Shown here: positions 37,359-45,553 of the stretch, piece after piece
How the letters are laid out: every line of letters begins with the position of its first letter
How positions within the stretch are numbered: position 1 is the first letter of the stretch
Source: Streptomyces sp. NBC_01788
GTDB taxonomy: Bacteria; Actinomycetota; Actinomycetes; Streptomycetales; Streptomycetaceae
NCBI RefSeq assembly: GCF_035917575.1
Contig: NZ_CP109090.1
Location: forward strand, 496,001-560,000
Direction of reading: 5' to 3'
DNA length: 64,000 bases
The notes under the pieces: model-generated
What the model was told of the DNA's origin: nothing
Database searches by the model: none
Seen by the model: the letters and a program-made list of their open reading frames with translations, nothing else
Translations under genes and position numbers: made by a program

Positions 37359-37724
37359 TCAGCCGGTCAAAGTGGCCTGGTGGAAGTACATGCGCCAACC
37401 CGTTGCCGTCAGACGCCACAGGGAGCTTCGCCATGCTCGGCGACCGCTGTTGTCGGCGAAGTACGTCAAGTGAACGACGCCCGGAGCGAGCACGACCCCT
37501 GACATCTCGCTGACCTTGACCGGCGACTCCGGATCCACTGAGCCGGCACTCGTCACGGCGAGGATCGATGTCGCATCCCACCGACGGCCAGACGCCCCGA
37601 ACTCGATGAACTCCGGGTCCAGCAGCTCCGAGACAAGGACCGGCGAAGCACGCACCTCAGAGTCGAGAAGCCTCATCTCCGCATTGATGGCCGCTTGAAC
37701 AGCTCGCTGATTCTCGTCTGCCAT
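37359..37724 (-). CDS. DUF4440/SnoaL-like (NTF2 fold) protein
   Basis: A 121-residue protein of the NTF2-like superfamily, DUF4440 type: the N-terminal helix (AAINAEMRLLDSEVRASP) followed by LLDPEFIEFGASGRRWDATS, HLTYFADNSGRRAWRSSLWR and TGWRMYFHQATL. Such proteins bind small hydrophobic ligands or have unknown roles. The ATG at 37724 is preceded by AGGAT. It stands alone, convergent with paaE, in lower-GC sequence that marks the start of the accessory region. Confidence 0.75.
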   Translation of the reverse strand: MADENQRAVQAAINAEMRLLDSEVRASPVLVSELLDPEFIEFGASGRRWDATSILAVTSAGSVDPESPVKVSEMSGVVLAPGVVHLTYFADNSGRRAWRSSLWRLTATGWRMYFHQATLTG

Positions 37725-37844
37725 GCCGGAATCCTACGGCCACGTGCCGTCGCTTCCCATCAACATTCCAGGTCGGCTTGACCACCAACTGCCGTTCGAA
37801 CTCACACACAGGTGCTGTCACTCAGCGACCTGGCACGGCGTCAT

Positions 37845-38528
37845 CTACATTGAATCGGCTGACGATGATGATGACGGTTGGGTGTATCGCTCGGCGGCGT
37901 CGAACGCAGGCGCGAGCGGGGCCAGCGCCGCGCGGAGCTGATCGGGCAGTGGGCCGGAGGGCACGACCAGTCCTCCGGCGCCGAAATTCCCGACGGCCCC
38001 TGCATTCCCGGCCGACCGGAGCCAGCCTTCCAACGCGATGCGCACCGCCGCAGCCACACTCGCCGCGAGAACACGGGCTGTGTGCGCTCCGGCGTCACCC
38101 AGGCGTTCGGCGATCACCGCTGTGAGAGGGGGCTCGATGCCGGCGGTTGCATCGAGGAACGCGTCGCACAGCGCGGTCCGGGTGGTGATCAGCAGCAGCG
38201 CCTCGTGTTCGCGCTCACCGGTATTCGTGTACTGCTCGACCACGGCTTCGGTGACGGCGTCGGCCAGGCGCACTCCTGCGGGCCGGGCCGCGACCGCCGC
38301 CGCGATCCGCGCCTCTCTGTCCCCGGTAACAGCGGAGACGATCGCCTGCTCGCGGCTGGCGAAGTAGTTGTTGTAGGTGCGCGGCGAGACCCCGGCCGCC
38401 TCGGCGATGTCCTCGACCCGCACCTGGTCCGGTCCGCGCTCCACGGCCAGGCGCAGGGCCGCCTCGCGTAGCGCCTCGCGCGTGGCCTGCTTCTTCCGCT
38501 CCCGAAGTCCTGGTGATGGTGTCGTCAC
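37845..38528 (-). CDS. TetR family repressor
   Basis: A 227-residue TetR regulator. The N-terminal helix-turn-helix covers RVEDIAEAAGVSPRTYNNYF (about residues 37-56). The C-terminal ligand domain ends in Ser/Asp repeats (PSSSSSADSM). The start is put at the GTG at 38528 (VTTPSPGLRERK): the ATG at 38576 would lie in the 22-bp palindrome at 38563-38584. No clear ribosome site precedes the GTG, so the start is tentative. It probably represses itself and the divergent TIM-barrel gene at 38630. Confidence 0.8.
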   Translation of the reverse strand: MTTPSPGLRERKKQATREALREAALRLAVERGPDQVRVEDIAEAAGVSPRTYNNYFASREQAIVSAVTGDREARIAAAVAARPAGVRLADAVTEAVVEQYTNTGEREHEALLLITTRTALCDAFLDATAGIEPPLTAVIAERLGDAGAHTARVLAASVAAAVRIALEGWLRSAGNAGAVGNFGAGGLVVPSGPLPDQLRAALAPLAPAFDAAERYTQPSSSSSADSM

Positions 38529-38551
38529 GGTGTCAGCGTTCCACACGATGA

Positions 38552-38584
38552 TGCGTGCACGCAAATTTGCGTGCACGCAAATTT
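38552..38584. promoter_or_regulatory. tandem palindromic operator for the TetR regulator
   Basis: Two copies of the perfect 12-bp palindrome TGCGTGCACGCA lie at 38552-38563 and 38568-38579, 16 bases apart centre to centre. The second is extended by AAATT/AATTT flanks to a perfect 22-bp palindrome (38563-38584). The position between the divergent TetR and TIM-barrel genes fits a repressor binding as two dimers. Confidence 0.8.
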
Positions 38585-38629
38585 CTTGCCAACCTCGCCC
38601 CGACCGGGGCCGACAGAGAGGACGTCACC

Positions 38630-39655
38630 ATGCGAGCAAGAGGAATGACCTACGACACCGGATTCGTCCTGCACGGCCAGATATCCCGCGAGCGCTTCGA
38701 CCCTGCAGTAGTCCGGCGGGAGCTCGCCATCATCCGCGACGACCTGCACTGCAACGCGATCCAGATCATCGGCGGGGACCCGGACCGACTGGAGCTGGCG
38801 GCCAGTGCCGCCGCCGAGCTCGGCCTGGAGGTCTGGTTCTCGCCCTATCCGCTGGAGCTGGATCCGGAGCAGATCCTCACCCTCTTCCGCGACTGCGCCG
38901 AGCGAGCGGAACGGCTCCGGCAGCAGGGGGCCACGGTCGTGTTCGTCGCAGGGGTCGAGCTGAGCGTGATGAACCGCGGGTTCCTGCCCGGACAGAGACC
39001 CGAGGAGCGGGTCGAGCAGCTGATGAGCCAACCCGAGCGGCGGGCCGAAGCGATGCGTGAGCTCGGCGTGCGCGTCAACGCATTCCTCCGCGACGCCGCG
39101 GCCACGATCCGCGAGCGCTTCCAGGGCAAGCTCACCTACGCATCCATCCAGTTCGAGCAGGTCGACTGGACTCCCTTCGACATGGTGACGTTCGAGCTGA
39201 TCCGCTCCGCCGAGGTCGCCGACCGGTTCCGGGACGCGGTGCGCACTCTGGCCCAAGATCCGAAGCCGCTCGCCATCACCGGGTTCGGCACCGCGGCCTA
39301 CCGCGGCGCGGGAGACCGCGGTGGGCGGGTGCTGGAAGTGGTCGAGTACGACCCGGAGACCAAGGCACCTGTACGGCTGAACGGCATATACGAGCGTGAC
39401 GAGGCCGGCCAGGCCGCATATCTGAGCGAACTGCTGGAGATCTTCGAGACCGAGGGCGTGGACAGCGCGTTCGTGTTCTTGTTCTCCTTGCCTGGTTACC
39501 CGCACCGCCCGGACGGCGACCCCAGGGACGACTTGGACCGGGCCGGCCTGGGCATCGTCAAACTCCTCGAAGGGCACCGAGGGCAGACCTACCCCGACAT
39601 GGAATGGGAACCCAAGGCCGCCTTCGCGGCAGTGGCGCAGCGGTATCGGAAGTGA
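38630..39655 (+). CDS. TIM-barrel protein, 'abortive phage infection' family
   Basis: A 341-residue soluble protein of a family often labelled abortive phage infection protein in actinomycete genomes; the fold appears to be a glycosidase-like TIM barrel. Segments: GMTYDTGFVLHG, FDPAVVRRELAIIRDDLHCN, GLEVWFSPYPLELDPEQI, VFVAGVELSVMNRGF, QFEQVDWTPFDMV, PLAITGFGTAAYRGAGDR, SAFVFLFSLPGYPHRPDGD. From memory, relatives have Glu in the ITEFG segment, where this copy has Gly218 (codon GGG), which may remove a catalytic acid. GAGAGGA precedes the ATG. It diverges from the TetR gene across the palindromic operator. The phage-defence label is unproven. Confidence 0.72.
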   Translation: MRARGMTYDTGFVLHGQISRERFDPAVVRRELAIIRDDLHCNAIQIIGGDPDRLELAASAAAELGLEVWFSPYPLELDPEQILTLFRDCAERAERLRQQGATVVFVAGVELSVMNRGFLPGQRPEERVEQLMSQPERRAEAMRELGVRVNAFLRDAAATIRERFQGKLTYASIQFEQVDWTPFDMVTFELIRSAEVADRFRDAVRTLAQDPKPLAITGFGTAAYRGAGDRGGRVLEVVEYDPETKAPVRLNGIYERDEAGQAAYLSELLEIFETEGVDSAFVFLFSLPGYPHRPDGDPRDDLDRAGLGIVKLLEGHRGQTYPDMEWEPKAAFAAVAQRYRK

Positions 39656-40228
39656 CAGGCTCCGCGCACGGTGCCCACGGCTGTCTCCACAGGGCGCAAG
39701 CGAGGCCACGCGGGGGCCCGTTGGGATCAGGCAGGAACGAAGCAACCAAAGCGGGCCACCGAACGCTGACTTTCGCCGAAAGCAGCTCAGTCCCACCAGT
39801 CGTCGCCGGTGTGCCGGCGCCGCACCCACTTCTCAAAGCCCCATGCGTGGTCATCACACGCCGGGATGGCACCAACATCAGCGACCATCCAGACCTCGTG
39901 GGCTGGGAGCAGCGCTGCTGTTGTCGCCGTCTGTCCTCTCTCCACTCCTGCGGACGGTTGGCCACTGGCAAGTAGGTGTTTTTGACCCAGCCGTCGTGAA
40001 GGTGAGCCGAGTGGGTTGCGTTACGAACCTTTCGAATCTCATGCGTACGTGAGAACGAGAGAAACCTGCCGATGCGACCGTGATTAGAACCTATTGTCAC
40101 GAAACATCATTGAATTCCGCGTACTTCCCTCATCGGCCCCACAGGCTCACATGATCAGACTTCGGGGGTCGTGATCTGCCCGGTTCGCGGTTCCTGGATG
40201 ACGGGCAAAGACAAGATGGGGTGGGTAC
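39656..40228. other. 573-base gap with a decayed small reading frame
   Basis: No complete gene is seen. On the minus strand 39787-39888 holds a short open frame from an ATG that ends HAWGFEKWVRRRHTGDDWWD, protein-like in composition and preceded in frame by LLPAHEVW; it looks like the end of a lost gene. From about 40000 the sequence has lower GC (ATTAGAACCTATTGTCACG) and probably holds the promoter of the secreted-protein gene at 40229. Confidence 0.45.
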
Positions 40229-40615
40229 GTGCTCAAGACGAGGCTCAAGAAGCTCTCCGTGGCGCTGTCGGTGCTCGGGCTGGCCATCAGCGGAGTAGCC
40301 TCAACTCAGGGAACTGCGCAGGCAGCAAGCTACGGCTGGGTGTACATCTCCTTCCCGAAGTGGCTCGGTAACTGCCCGAACGCCACCGTCAAGGGAATCC
40401 AGGCCTACACGAACTACTGGAGCACCAACTGGGACATGGGCGATGACCTGGTCTACGGGAAGGTGGCGCTCGGCCAGCGGAACACCATCATCGGCAACCT
40501 CCTCTGCAAGCGGCGCATCGGCGGCTACTACCAGGCCGTGGCGCGCTACGACGTTGTCCCGACGCGCAACAAGCAGACCGTCTGGATCGGCCCCGGGGGC
40601 TGGACCCGTAACTGA
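40229..40615 (+). CDS. small secreted protein of unknown function
   Basis: A 128-residue protein with a clear signal peptide: basic MLKTRLKKL, hydrophobic SVALSVLGLAISGVAST, and AxA cleavage near QAAS. The mature part (about 95 residues) is aromatic and basic (YGWVYISFPKWLGNCPNATV; TNYWSTNWDMGDDLVYG) with two Cys, likely one disulfide. The GTG at 40229 is preceded by GGGGTGG. It sits alone among transposon remnants; the function, perhaps a secreted peptide or inhibitor, cannot be told. Confidence 0.75.
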   Translation: MLKTRLKKLSVALSVLGLAISGVASTQGTAQAASYGWVYISFPKWLGNCPNATVKGIQAYTNYWSTNWDMGDDLVYGKVALGQRNTIIGNLLCKRRIGGYYQAVARYDVVPTRNKQTVWIGPGGWTRN

Positions 40616-40639
40616 CAGACATGCGAGATGACCGGCTTG

Positions 40640-40989
40640 CGTGACAAGCCCCAACCAGTCGGGCCCAGGCCGCCGTCGACCCGTGCGGTCACCCGCTGGA
40701 ATCTCACCCACCCCGACGCCCTGACCGAGGGTGACCGGCTCTCACTCAAGGGCGTACTCGCCACCTACGCCGAGCTCGAAACCCCTGCTGGACATGTCCG
40801 CGCTTTCGCGAGCATGCTCACCTCGCCCGGCACCTCGCACGAGACTTGGACGCCGTCACCGCCGGCCTCTAGTACCCCTGGAACTCTGGCGTCGTTGAGG
40901 GCCACGTCAACCAGATCAAGATGCTCAAGCGTCAAATGTTCGGCCGTGCAGGATTCGAGCTCCTTCGCAAACGAGTCCTGCTCTCCTGA
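40640..40989 (+). pseudogene. ISL3-family transposase, C-terminal remnant
   Basis: The C-terminus of an ISL3 transposase is recognisable from 40640: THPDALTEGDRLSLKGVLAT, then GHVRAFASML, then in another frame LARHLARDLDAVTAGL, an in-frame TAG stop, and PWNSGVVEGHVNQIKMLKRQ, MFGRAGF and LLRKRVLLS. At least one frameshift and one nonsense codon are present and the N-terminal two thirds are gone. Confidence 0.85.
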
Positions 40990-40997
40990 TGAGCGCG

Positions 40998-41465
40998 TCA
41001 CTGGGCCTGATCCGACGGCCTGCGCTCGTCATCGATCCTGCGGGGCTTCACGCCGAGGATGAGATTCTCGAGGGCCTGCGGCATCGGCCCGAAGCCAGCG
41101 ATCCAGGAAGCGACCAGGTAGATCTCACTGTTCTCATCGATACCGAGAAAGTATCGGCCGTGATCGAGCTCGCCGAGAGGGAAGAGACGTCTCCCTATGG
41201 CGTCGCTCCACTCCGAGAACCGGTCGTCCTCACCCCAAGCAAGCTCCGGATCCAGTTCGAACGGTTCGCGGGCGACGCTGATTCCCGGACCACTGATGCT
41301 CACGGTCAGCCCTCCGAACTCGTGAAGGAACGCATCGGCAGCGTCGTGCATGGCGAGGCCGCCCGCTTCGAACATGGACCGCCAGTCGGCCGTGTCGACC
41401 CGTCTGCCTGCCGTCCACCCCGAAGCCTCCAAGATCTCAAGCACCTCTGGCGACCATCCGCTCAT
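40998..41465 (-). CDS. SUKH-3 domain immunity protein
   Basis: A 155-residue SUKH-3 family protein: LEASGWTAGRRVDTADW, AFLHEFGGLTVSISGPG, DRFSEWSDAIGRRLFPLGEL and FLGIDENSEIYLVASWI. SUKH proteins are immunity proteins for polymorphic toxins in contact-dependent or conjugative warfare. No toxin gene lies next to it: upstream is a decayed relaxase, downstream an ISL3 remnant, so it is an orphan that could protect against toxins from siblings. GAGGAG lies about 13 bases before the ATG at 41465, slightly far. The frame is intact. Confidence 0.82.
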   Translation of the reverse strand: MSGWSPEVLEILEASGWTAGRRVDTADWRSMFEAGGLAMHDAADAFLHEFGGLTVSISGPGISVAREPFELDPELAWGEDDRFSEWSDAIGRRLFPLGELDHGRYFLGIDENSEIYLVASWIAGFGPMPQALENLILGVKPRRIDDERRPSDQAQ

Positions 41466-41501
41466 GACAGGCCAAGCTCCTCAACTTGAAGTGAGAGGCG
41501 A

Positions 41502-42263
41502 TCATCCGCGCGGCGGCAGCACCTGGACGTACCCCTTGACCGCGACCACCCGCTCCGCCAAGCCTTCCAGCTCAGCTCTGCGGCCTCCAGACCGAGCGGA
41601 CAAGCGTCGGCGACCCGCGCGAGCAGCTGGGCCTTGCTGAACTCCTCGCCGAATACGGTGAGTCCGTGCTGCGGATATAGAACCTCGACGGCAATCAGCT
41701 CAAGGGAGGGCGTGCGCGAGGCCGTCGGGCCGAGTCGCGGCGAGTGGCCCGTCGGGGCCGGGCGGGCCGGGGGCGGCTGCCGCGACCATCGCATCGACGT
41801 CGTAACCAAGGTCTTCGGCCCGCCGGCGCCAGGTGACACGCAAGTCGATGACGCCAGTGTCGTGCTTGGCGTGCCGGGTCTCGGCCAACACTCGGAGTTT
41901 CTCTTCGCGGCCGGCGTCGGCGATGGCGTCGACCTGGGCGGCGCGGCAGGCGTAGTGGTCGCGCAGCGGCTCCGGAATACCTTCGACCTCCCATGCGCCA
42001 GTGCGCGGCGAGCGGGCGCAGCAACGCAACGGCCAGAACAGCTGTGGCTGCGCTCCCGAGCGGCGGACAGGGAGCGAAGCGCCATCACCCAGCCCGCGCA
42101 TGGTCAGCGCTCGGCGCAGACCCCGGTGCGGTCGCGAAGAGTCACCCGGATCTTCCACCGGCTGATCGAGGAGCACTGCGCCGACGCGTTCGTACCCGAT
42201 GGTCAGGCGGGCCCGTCCGCTCCCGCTGAGGCGGTCACGGCGTCTTCCTCGCGGCGCAACCAT
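41502..42263 (-). pseudogene. MobF/TraA-type relaxase fragment
   Basis: Decayed piece of a conjugative relaxase-helicase. The segment GAWEVEGIPEPLRDHYACRA (about 41930-41990), then QVDAIADAGREEKLRVLAET and RHAKHDTGVIDLRVTWRRRA, matches the MobF relaxase core. It continues in another frame as LELIAVEVLYPQHGLTVFGE with QLLARVADACPLGLEA, and in a third frame as LEGLAERVVAVKGYVQVLPP ending at the TGA at 41502. Near 41570 the last frame change comes with GAGCT repeated in tandem (GAGCTGAGCTG), as if 5 bases were duplicated. Upstream of about 42000 the sequence is too decayed to assign. Plasmid or ICE remnant. Confidence 0.7.
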
Positions 42264-42318
42264 GAGTGGCCATCAGGCGTCGTGATCACCAGCCAGGGAT
42301 CCATGAAAAGGGGCATCC

Positions 42319-43023
42319 GTGTACGCAGGCAGAGGCTGGGCCAGTACCGCCGTCGCCGTCGCAGGGGCGGTGATGCTCTTCGCCACCGCCTGCGAGGGGC
42401 CATCAGCCCTGGCAGACGGCGACAAGGGCAAGGCGTCGCCCGGAGCTTCGACGCAGGCGACGCGGACGCCCGCCACTCCGTCGGGCGCGAAGAGCTCGCC
42501 GAACCCCGACTTCGCGGCCTTCCAGGCCAAACCCTGTCCAAAGCTCACCAATGCTGACCTAACCAGGGGCGACCTGATCACCACGGTCATCGACCCGCGT
42601 GAAGGCATCACCGTCCTCCCCGGCGGCGAACCGCAGACCGTCCTCGTCAAGCTCTGCAACACCACCGGCAAGGCACTCCGCTACATCGCGCTCTCCGCGC
42701 AGGTCGAGTGGAACTACGCGGGCGAGCGGGAGCCCAGGCTGACGATGGAACGGCGCGAGGCGCCTGACGGCGACTGGCACCCCGACGGACTGCGTGTGGC
42801 CAACGACGACGATCCCCTGACCGGCGCTTCCGGTGCGCGGGACCTGCCCGCCCACGGCACCCGCGTCGTGGAGTACCGGATCAGCGCAGCCGAGGACGCC
42901 CCTGCGGGCCAGGGAAGGTTCGGTATCCATGCCGTCCGGACCGACTGGAACCCGTTTTACACGGATGACCCGCGCGGCGGCGGCCACGGAGCCTTCCAGC
43001 TCACCATCGCCCCTCGCGAGTGA
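42319..43023 (+). CDS. putative lipoprotein
   Basis: A 234-residue protein with a lipoprotein signal: MYAGRGWASTAVAVAGAVML then FATAC (Cys25). A Thr/Ser/Pro/Ala-rich linker follows, then a folded part with CPKLTNADLTRG, FDP-like turns, KLCNTTGKALRYIALSAQVE and YRISAAEDAPAGQGRF, suggesting a beta-sandwich domain on the outer face of the membrane. A GTG at 42319 is preceded by AAAAGGGG. It is an isolated gene; a large hairpin is 120 bases after the stop. The function is unknown. Confidence 0.72.
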   Translation: MYAGRGWASTAVAVAGAVMLFATACEGPSALADGDKGKASPGASTQATRTPATPSGAKSSPNPDFAAFQAKPCPKLTNADLTRGDLITTVIDPREGITVLPGGEPQTVLVKLCNTTGKALRYIALSAQVEWNYAGEREPRLTMERREAPDGDWHPDGLRVANDDDPLTGASGARDLPAHGTRVVEYRISAAEDAPAGQGRFGIHAVRTDWNPFYTDDPRGGGHGAFQLTIAPRE

Positions 43024-43141
43024 TGGGCCCGACGGCGTCCCCACCTACGGGGTCCACCGGGAATCCCCACGCTCGGGTGCGGGAGCTGCACATGACGGGA
43101 GCCACGCTTCAGAAGACCAGTGCATTCCTCCGGCCCACCTC

Positions 43142-43175
43142 GACGGCCCGCCGCCCTCACGGGCGGCGGGCCGTC
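43142..43175. terminator. 15-bp perfect hairpin
   Basis: GACGGCCCGCCGCCC (43142-43156) pairs with GGGCGGCGGGCCGTC (43161-43175) around a four-base TCAC loop. It lies 119 bases past the lipoprotein gene, with no convergent gene; likely its terminator. Confidence 0.7.
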
Positions 43176-43278
43176 CACGAAGTGACGTCATTTCTCGGGT
43201 TCTGGCTCAACTTCTGAGGTGCGTGCACACTGAGCAATGAGGTGGGGACGACGGTCGCGGCTGGTTGGGCTCCGATCC

Positions 43279-43575
43279 ATGAATGGACCGGTGTTGGTGA
43301 TCGAGTTGGCGGAGGCCGTCCCCCGCGCGGCGATTCAGCGGCTCCGCGACCTCTTGGTTCGCTCCTCGGCGCGGTGTGAGGAGAAGCGGGTCGGCGAGTA
43401 CGACCTGAACGTTCACGCGGAGAGCCTCGGCATCTCGGACACGGGCGGCGTCGACGGACGGCGGCCCGTCCTGGTCTCCGTCAGGGGGCCCGGCATCGGC
43501 GACGAGTCCATCTACGAAGGCTGGGCAGGTCGTCCTGCCGGACGGCGTCGAGCCAGTCTGGCAGGCGCTCGGTGA
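43279..43575 (+). pseudogene. hypothetical gene truncated by an IS remnant
   Basis: From the ATG at 43279 (MNGPVLVIELAEAVPRAAIQ) a protein-like frame runs through AGEYDLNVH-like segments and RRPVLVSVRGPGIGDESIYE, then reads into ISL3 transposase sequence on the other strand at about 43520 and ends in an unrelated tail (GRPAGRRRASLAGAR). The C-terminus of the original gene seems lost. No ribosome site is evident. Confidence 0.6.
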
Positions 43576-43625
43576 ACATGGTCGCGAGGGAGCGGACGTG
43601 CTCGGTGAAGGCCTCATTGCCGCCA
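43517..43625 (-). pseudogene. ISL3-family transposase fragment
   Basis: On the minus strand the frame reads NEAFTEHVRSLATMFTERLP then DWLDAVRQDDLPSLRRW, the segment before the conserved C-terminal region of ISL3 transposases. Ends on both sides are lost. It is the opposite strand and a different part from the remnant at 40640-40989. Confidence 0.7.
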
Positions 43626-43637
43626 CGAGCCCTCACG

Positions 43638-43920
43638 TGAGGCATGGGCCGACACCGGCTACCGCACCAAGCCATCGAACACGGCGCCGCCTCTGTATTG
43701 ACGCGAAGGAGTCCAACGCGAGCCCGGAGTCAGAGGATTCAAGGGGATTCCCCGGCGCTGGGTGGTCGAGCGGACCTTGGCCGGCTCATGCACCACCGCC
43801 GCCTCGCCCGCGACGAGAAAGCCACCCACACCGCTCCGAAGCCATAATCCACGTCGCGGTGATCGACCTCATGAGCCGACGCCTCACCCACGAGAGCACC
43901 CCGAACTGCCGCGACACCCG
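43638..43920 (+). pseudogene. IS5-family transposase fragment
   Basis: A degraded DDE transposase, spread over all three frames: WADTGYR, IEHGAA, GIPRRW then VERTL (the catalytic Glu), LMHHRRLARD, then HRSEAIIHVAVIDLMSRRLT and HESTPNCRDT. Several frameshifts; the N-terminal half is gone. Confidence 0.8.
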
Positions 43921-43941
43921 AACGCCGGACAAGACGCTCTT

Positions 43942-44868
43942 TCAGATTCTCTGCTCGATCTTCTTTTCCCGTATCAGCTTCTCCAGCTCTGTGTCCGACA
44001 GTGGGTGCAGAGAGTTCAGGAGATGGCGTAGCCCGGGTTCGTCCAGGGTCTGGCTGGTGACTTCGGCCTCCGCGTTCCGGTGGCGGCGGGTGAGGGTGAT
44101 GGCGCGGCCGCCTCCGGGGAAGTCGCGGACCGTGAGCATCTCACCGTGCGCGTCTACTGTGCAGGTCATGCCCTTCTCCGCAGGCTCTGGGCATCGGGGA
44201 GTCGGCGTGAGCGGCGGGCGCACCGTGAGGCCGACGTACCCCAACTCGTAGCCTTCCCGGACGGGACGGTAGTCGACGCCGAAGGAGGCCGGGCCGACCT
44301 CGGCATGGGACACCTGCATGCCCGGCGGAGCAGCGCCCAGGTACAGCAGCTCCGGATGCTCCCGGTACCGCGCGACCTCCGCCTCGTCCTGGCCCTGCTG
44401 CGCCAGCGCCGGGCCGACGAAGCCTCCATAGGCCACCCCGGCCGCCAGTACGGCCAGCGCCCCCAGCCGCACCCACCGGCTCGGCACGAAGAACGCCGCG
44501 GCCACGGCGTACGGCACCCCCGTCAGCACGATCCGGGTACTGGCGCTTCCGAGGTCAACGTTTTCGCCATAGGCGGCCAGACCTGCAAGGATGCCGAGCG
44601 TACCGAGGACGAAGACCAGTACCGCCCAGCCCAGCCGCTGCGACACGGAGCCGCACAGTGGCACCACGGTCCGCACCGGTATGCCCGCCGTGGTCAGCAG
44701 GCCCACCATCAGCGGTACACCCAACGCGAGGACCGGCACCGTCGCATCGGCCCCACCACCCCAGGCCGATATCACCGGCCCGAAACCGAGCGCCGGCGCC
44801 ACGGCCGCCATCGTCGCCCAGACCATGAAGAGATGCAGGGCCGTCAGCGCCCTTCTGCCACTCGTCAT
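43942..44868 (-). CDS. membrane protein with extracytoplasmic C-terminal domain
   Basis: A 308-residue protein with four or five hydrophobic helices in the first 150 residues (LFMVWATMAAVAPALGF; VPVLALGVPLMVGLL; LGWAVLVFVLGTLGILAGL; VPYAVAAAFFV; LGALAVLAAGVAYGGFV). A charged C-terminal domain follows with beta-strand segments (GPASFGVDYRPV; GYELGYVGLTV) and two Cys (PRCPEP; MTCTVD). The start is ATG 44868 (MTSGRRAL); a longer start at 44904 is possible. The ribosome site is poor. It ends close to the IS5 remnant. I do not recognise the family. Confidence 0.65.
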   Translation of the reverse strand: MTSGRRALTALHLFMVWATMAAVAPALGFGPVISAWGGGADATVPVLALGVPLMVGLLTTAGIPVRTVVPLCGSVSQRLGWAVLVFVLGTLGILAGLAAYGENVDLGSASTRIVLTGVPYAVAAAFFVPSRWVRLGALAVLAAGVAYGGFVGPALAQQGQDEAEVARYREHPELLYLGAAPPGMQVSHAEVGPASFGVDYRPVREGYELGYVGLTVRPPLTPTPRCPEPAEKGMTCTVDAHGEMLTVRDFPGGGRAITLTRRHRNAEAEVTSQTLDEPGLRHLLNSLHPLSDTELEKLIREKKIEQRI

Positions 44869-45066
44869 ATCGCAGAGCCTGGCAGCCGGCGTCCTGGCGA
44901 ACATGAGTACTCGTACTCAGCACAGATCCCCGCCGCCTGGGTCTGGCTGGCGGTTTCACAGGCGTAGGACGGCTACCGCAACCAGGCCACGCGTGCTTGA
45001 CCATCAGTGAGAAAAGTGGAGCGCTCCTGGTCTGATGGGGGCTCGATTCCCCGAGAAGATCGAGTC

Positions 45067-45552
45067 ATGGCCCGTCCGTCCCCTTACCCTGCCGAGCTTC
45101 GTGAGCGTACGGTGCGCATGGTCGCGGAGGTCCGCCCCAACTACCCAACGGAGTGGGCCGCGATGAAGGCAGTCGCCGTGAAGCTGGCCATCGGCACATG
45201 CGGTGTGGGGGATCTGGCGCTGGTCGCCGCGGCGACGGTGATCAGCGTTCCCGCCCCTGACCGCTTTGTGCTTGATGTCGGTAGCAAGGTCCTTGGCACC
45301 GACCGGTCGCCTTGGGTGATGGGCCACGGCTACCTGCCCCAGTTCCCGCAGGGAACCATCACAGGGTTGTGGGAGCACCACGCCGTTGTCCGGCTTCCGG
45401 AAGGGGTGCGGGGACCACACCTTGGGGCGCTCGTCGCTGTCGTCCCCAACCACATGTGTACGCCGGTGAATCTCGCCGATGAGCTGCTGGTCGTCCGAGA
45501 CCGCGAGGTGATCGACCGCTGGCAGGTGACGGCTCGAGGTGCCAATACCTGA
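45067..45552 (+). pseudogene. IS3 OrfA fused in frame to a D-threonine aldolase/D-serine dehydratase tail
   Basis: One open frame of 161 codons is a chimera. Its first 46 residues, MARPSPYPAELRERTVRMVA, then EVRPNYPTEWAAMKAVAVKL and AIGT, are the N-terminus of an IS3-family transposase OrfA. From about 45205 it continues as CGVGDLALVAAATVISVPAP, LDVGSKVLGTDRSPWVMGHG, EHHAVV, VPNHMCTPVNLADELLVV and DRWQVTARGANT, the C-terminal part of the DSD1-like PLP enzymes (D-serine dehydratase/D-threonine aldolase), including the metal-binding His and Cys of NHMC. The catalytic N-terminal barrel is absent, so no enzyme activity is expected. An IS insertion followed by deletion explains it. Confidence 0.78.
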
Positions 45553-45553
45553 G

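Noticed and set aside
43020..43217. Small open frames after the lipoprotein gene
   Set aside because: They overlap the strong hairpin at 43142-43175 and have no ribosome site or protein-like composition.
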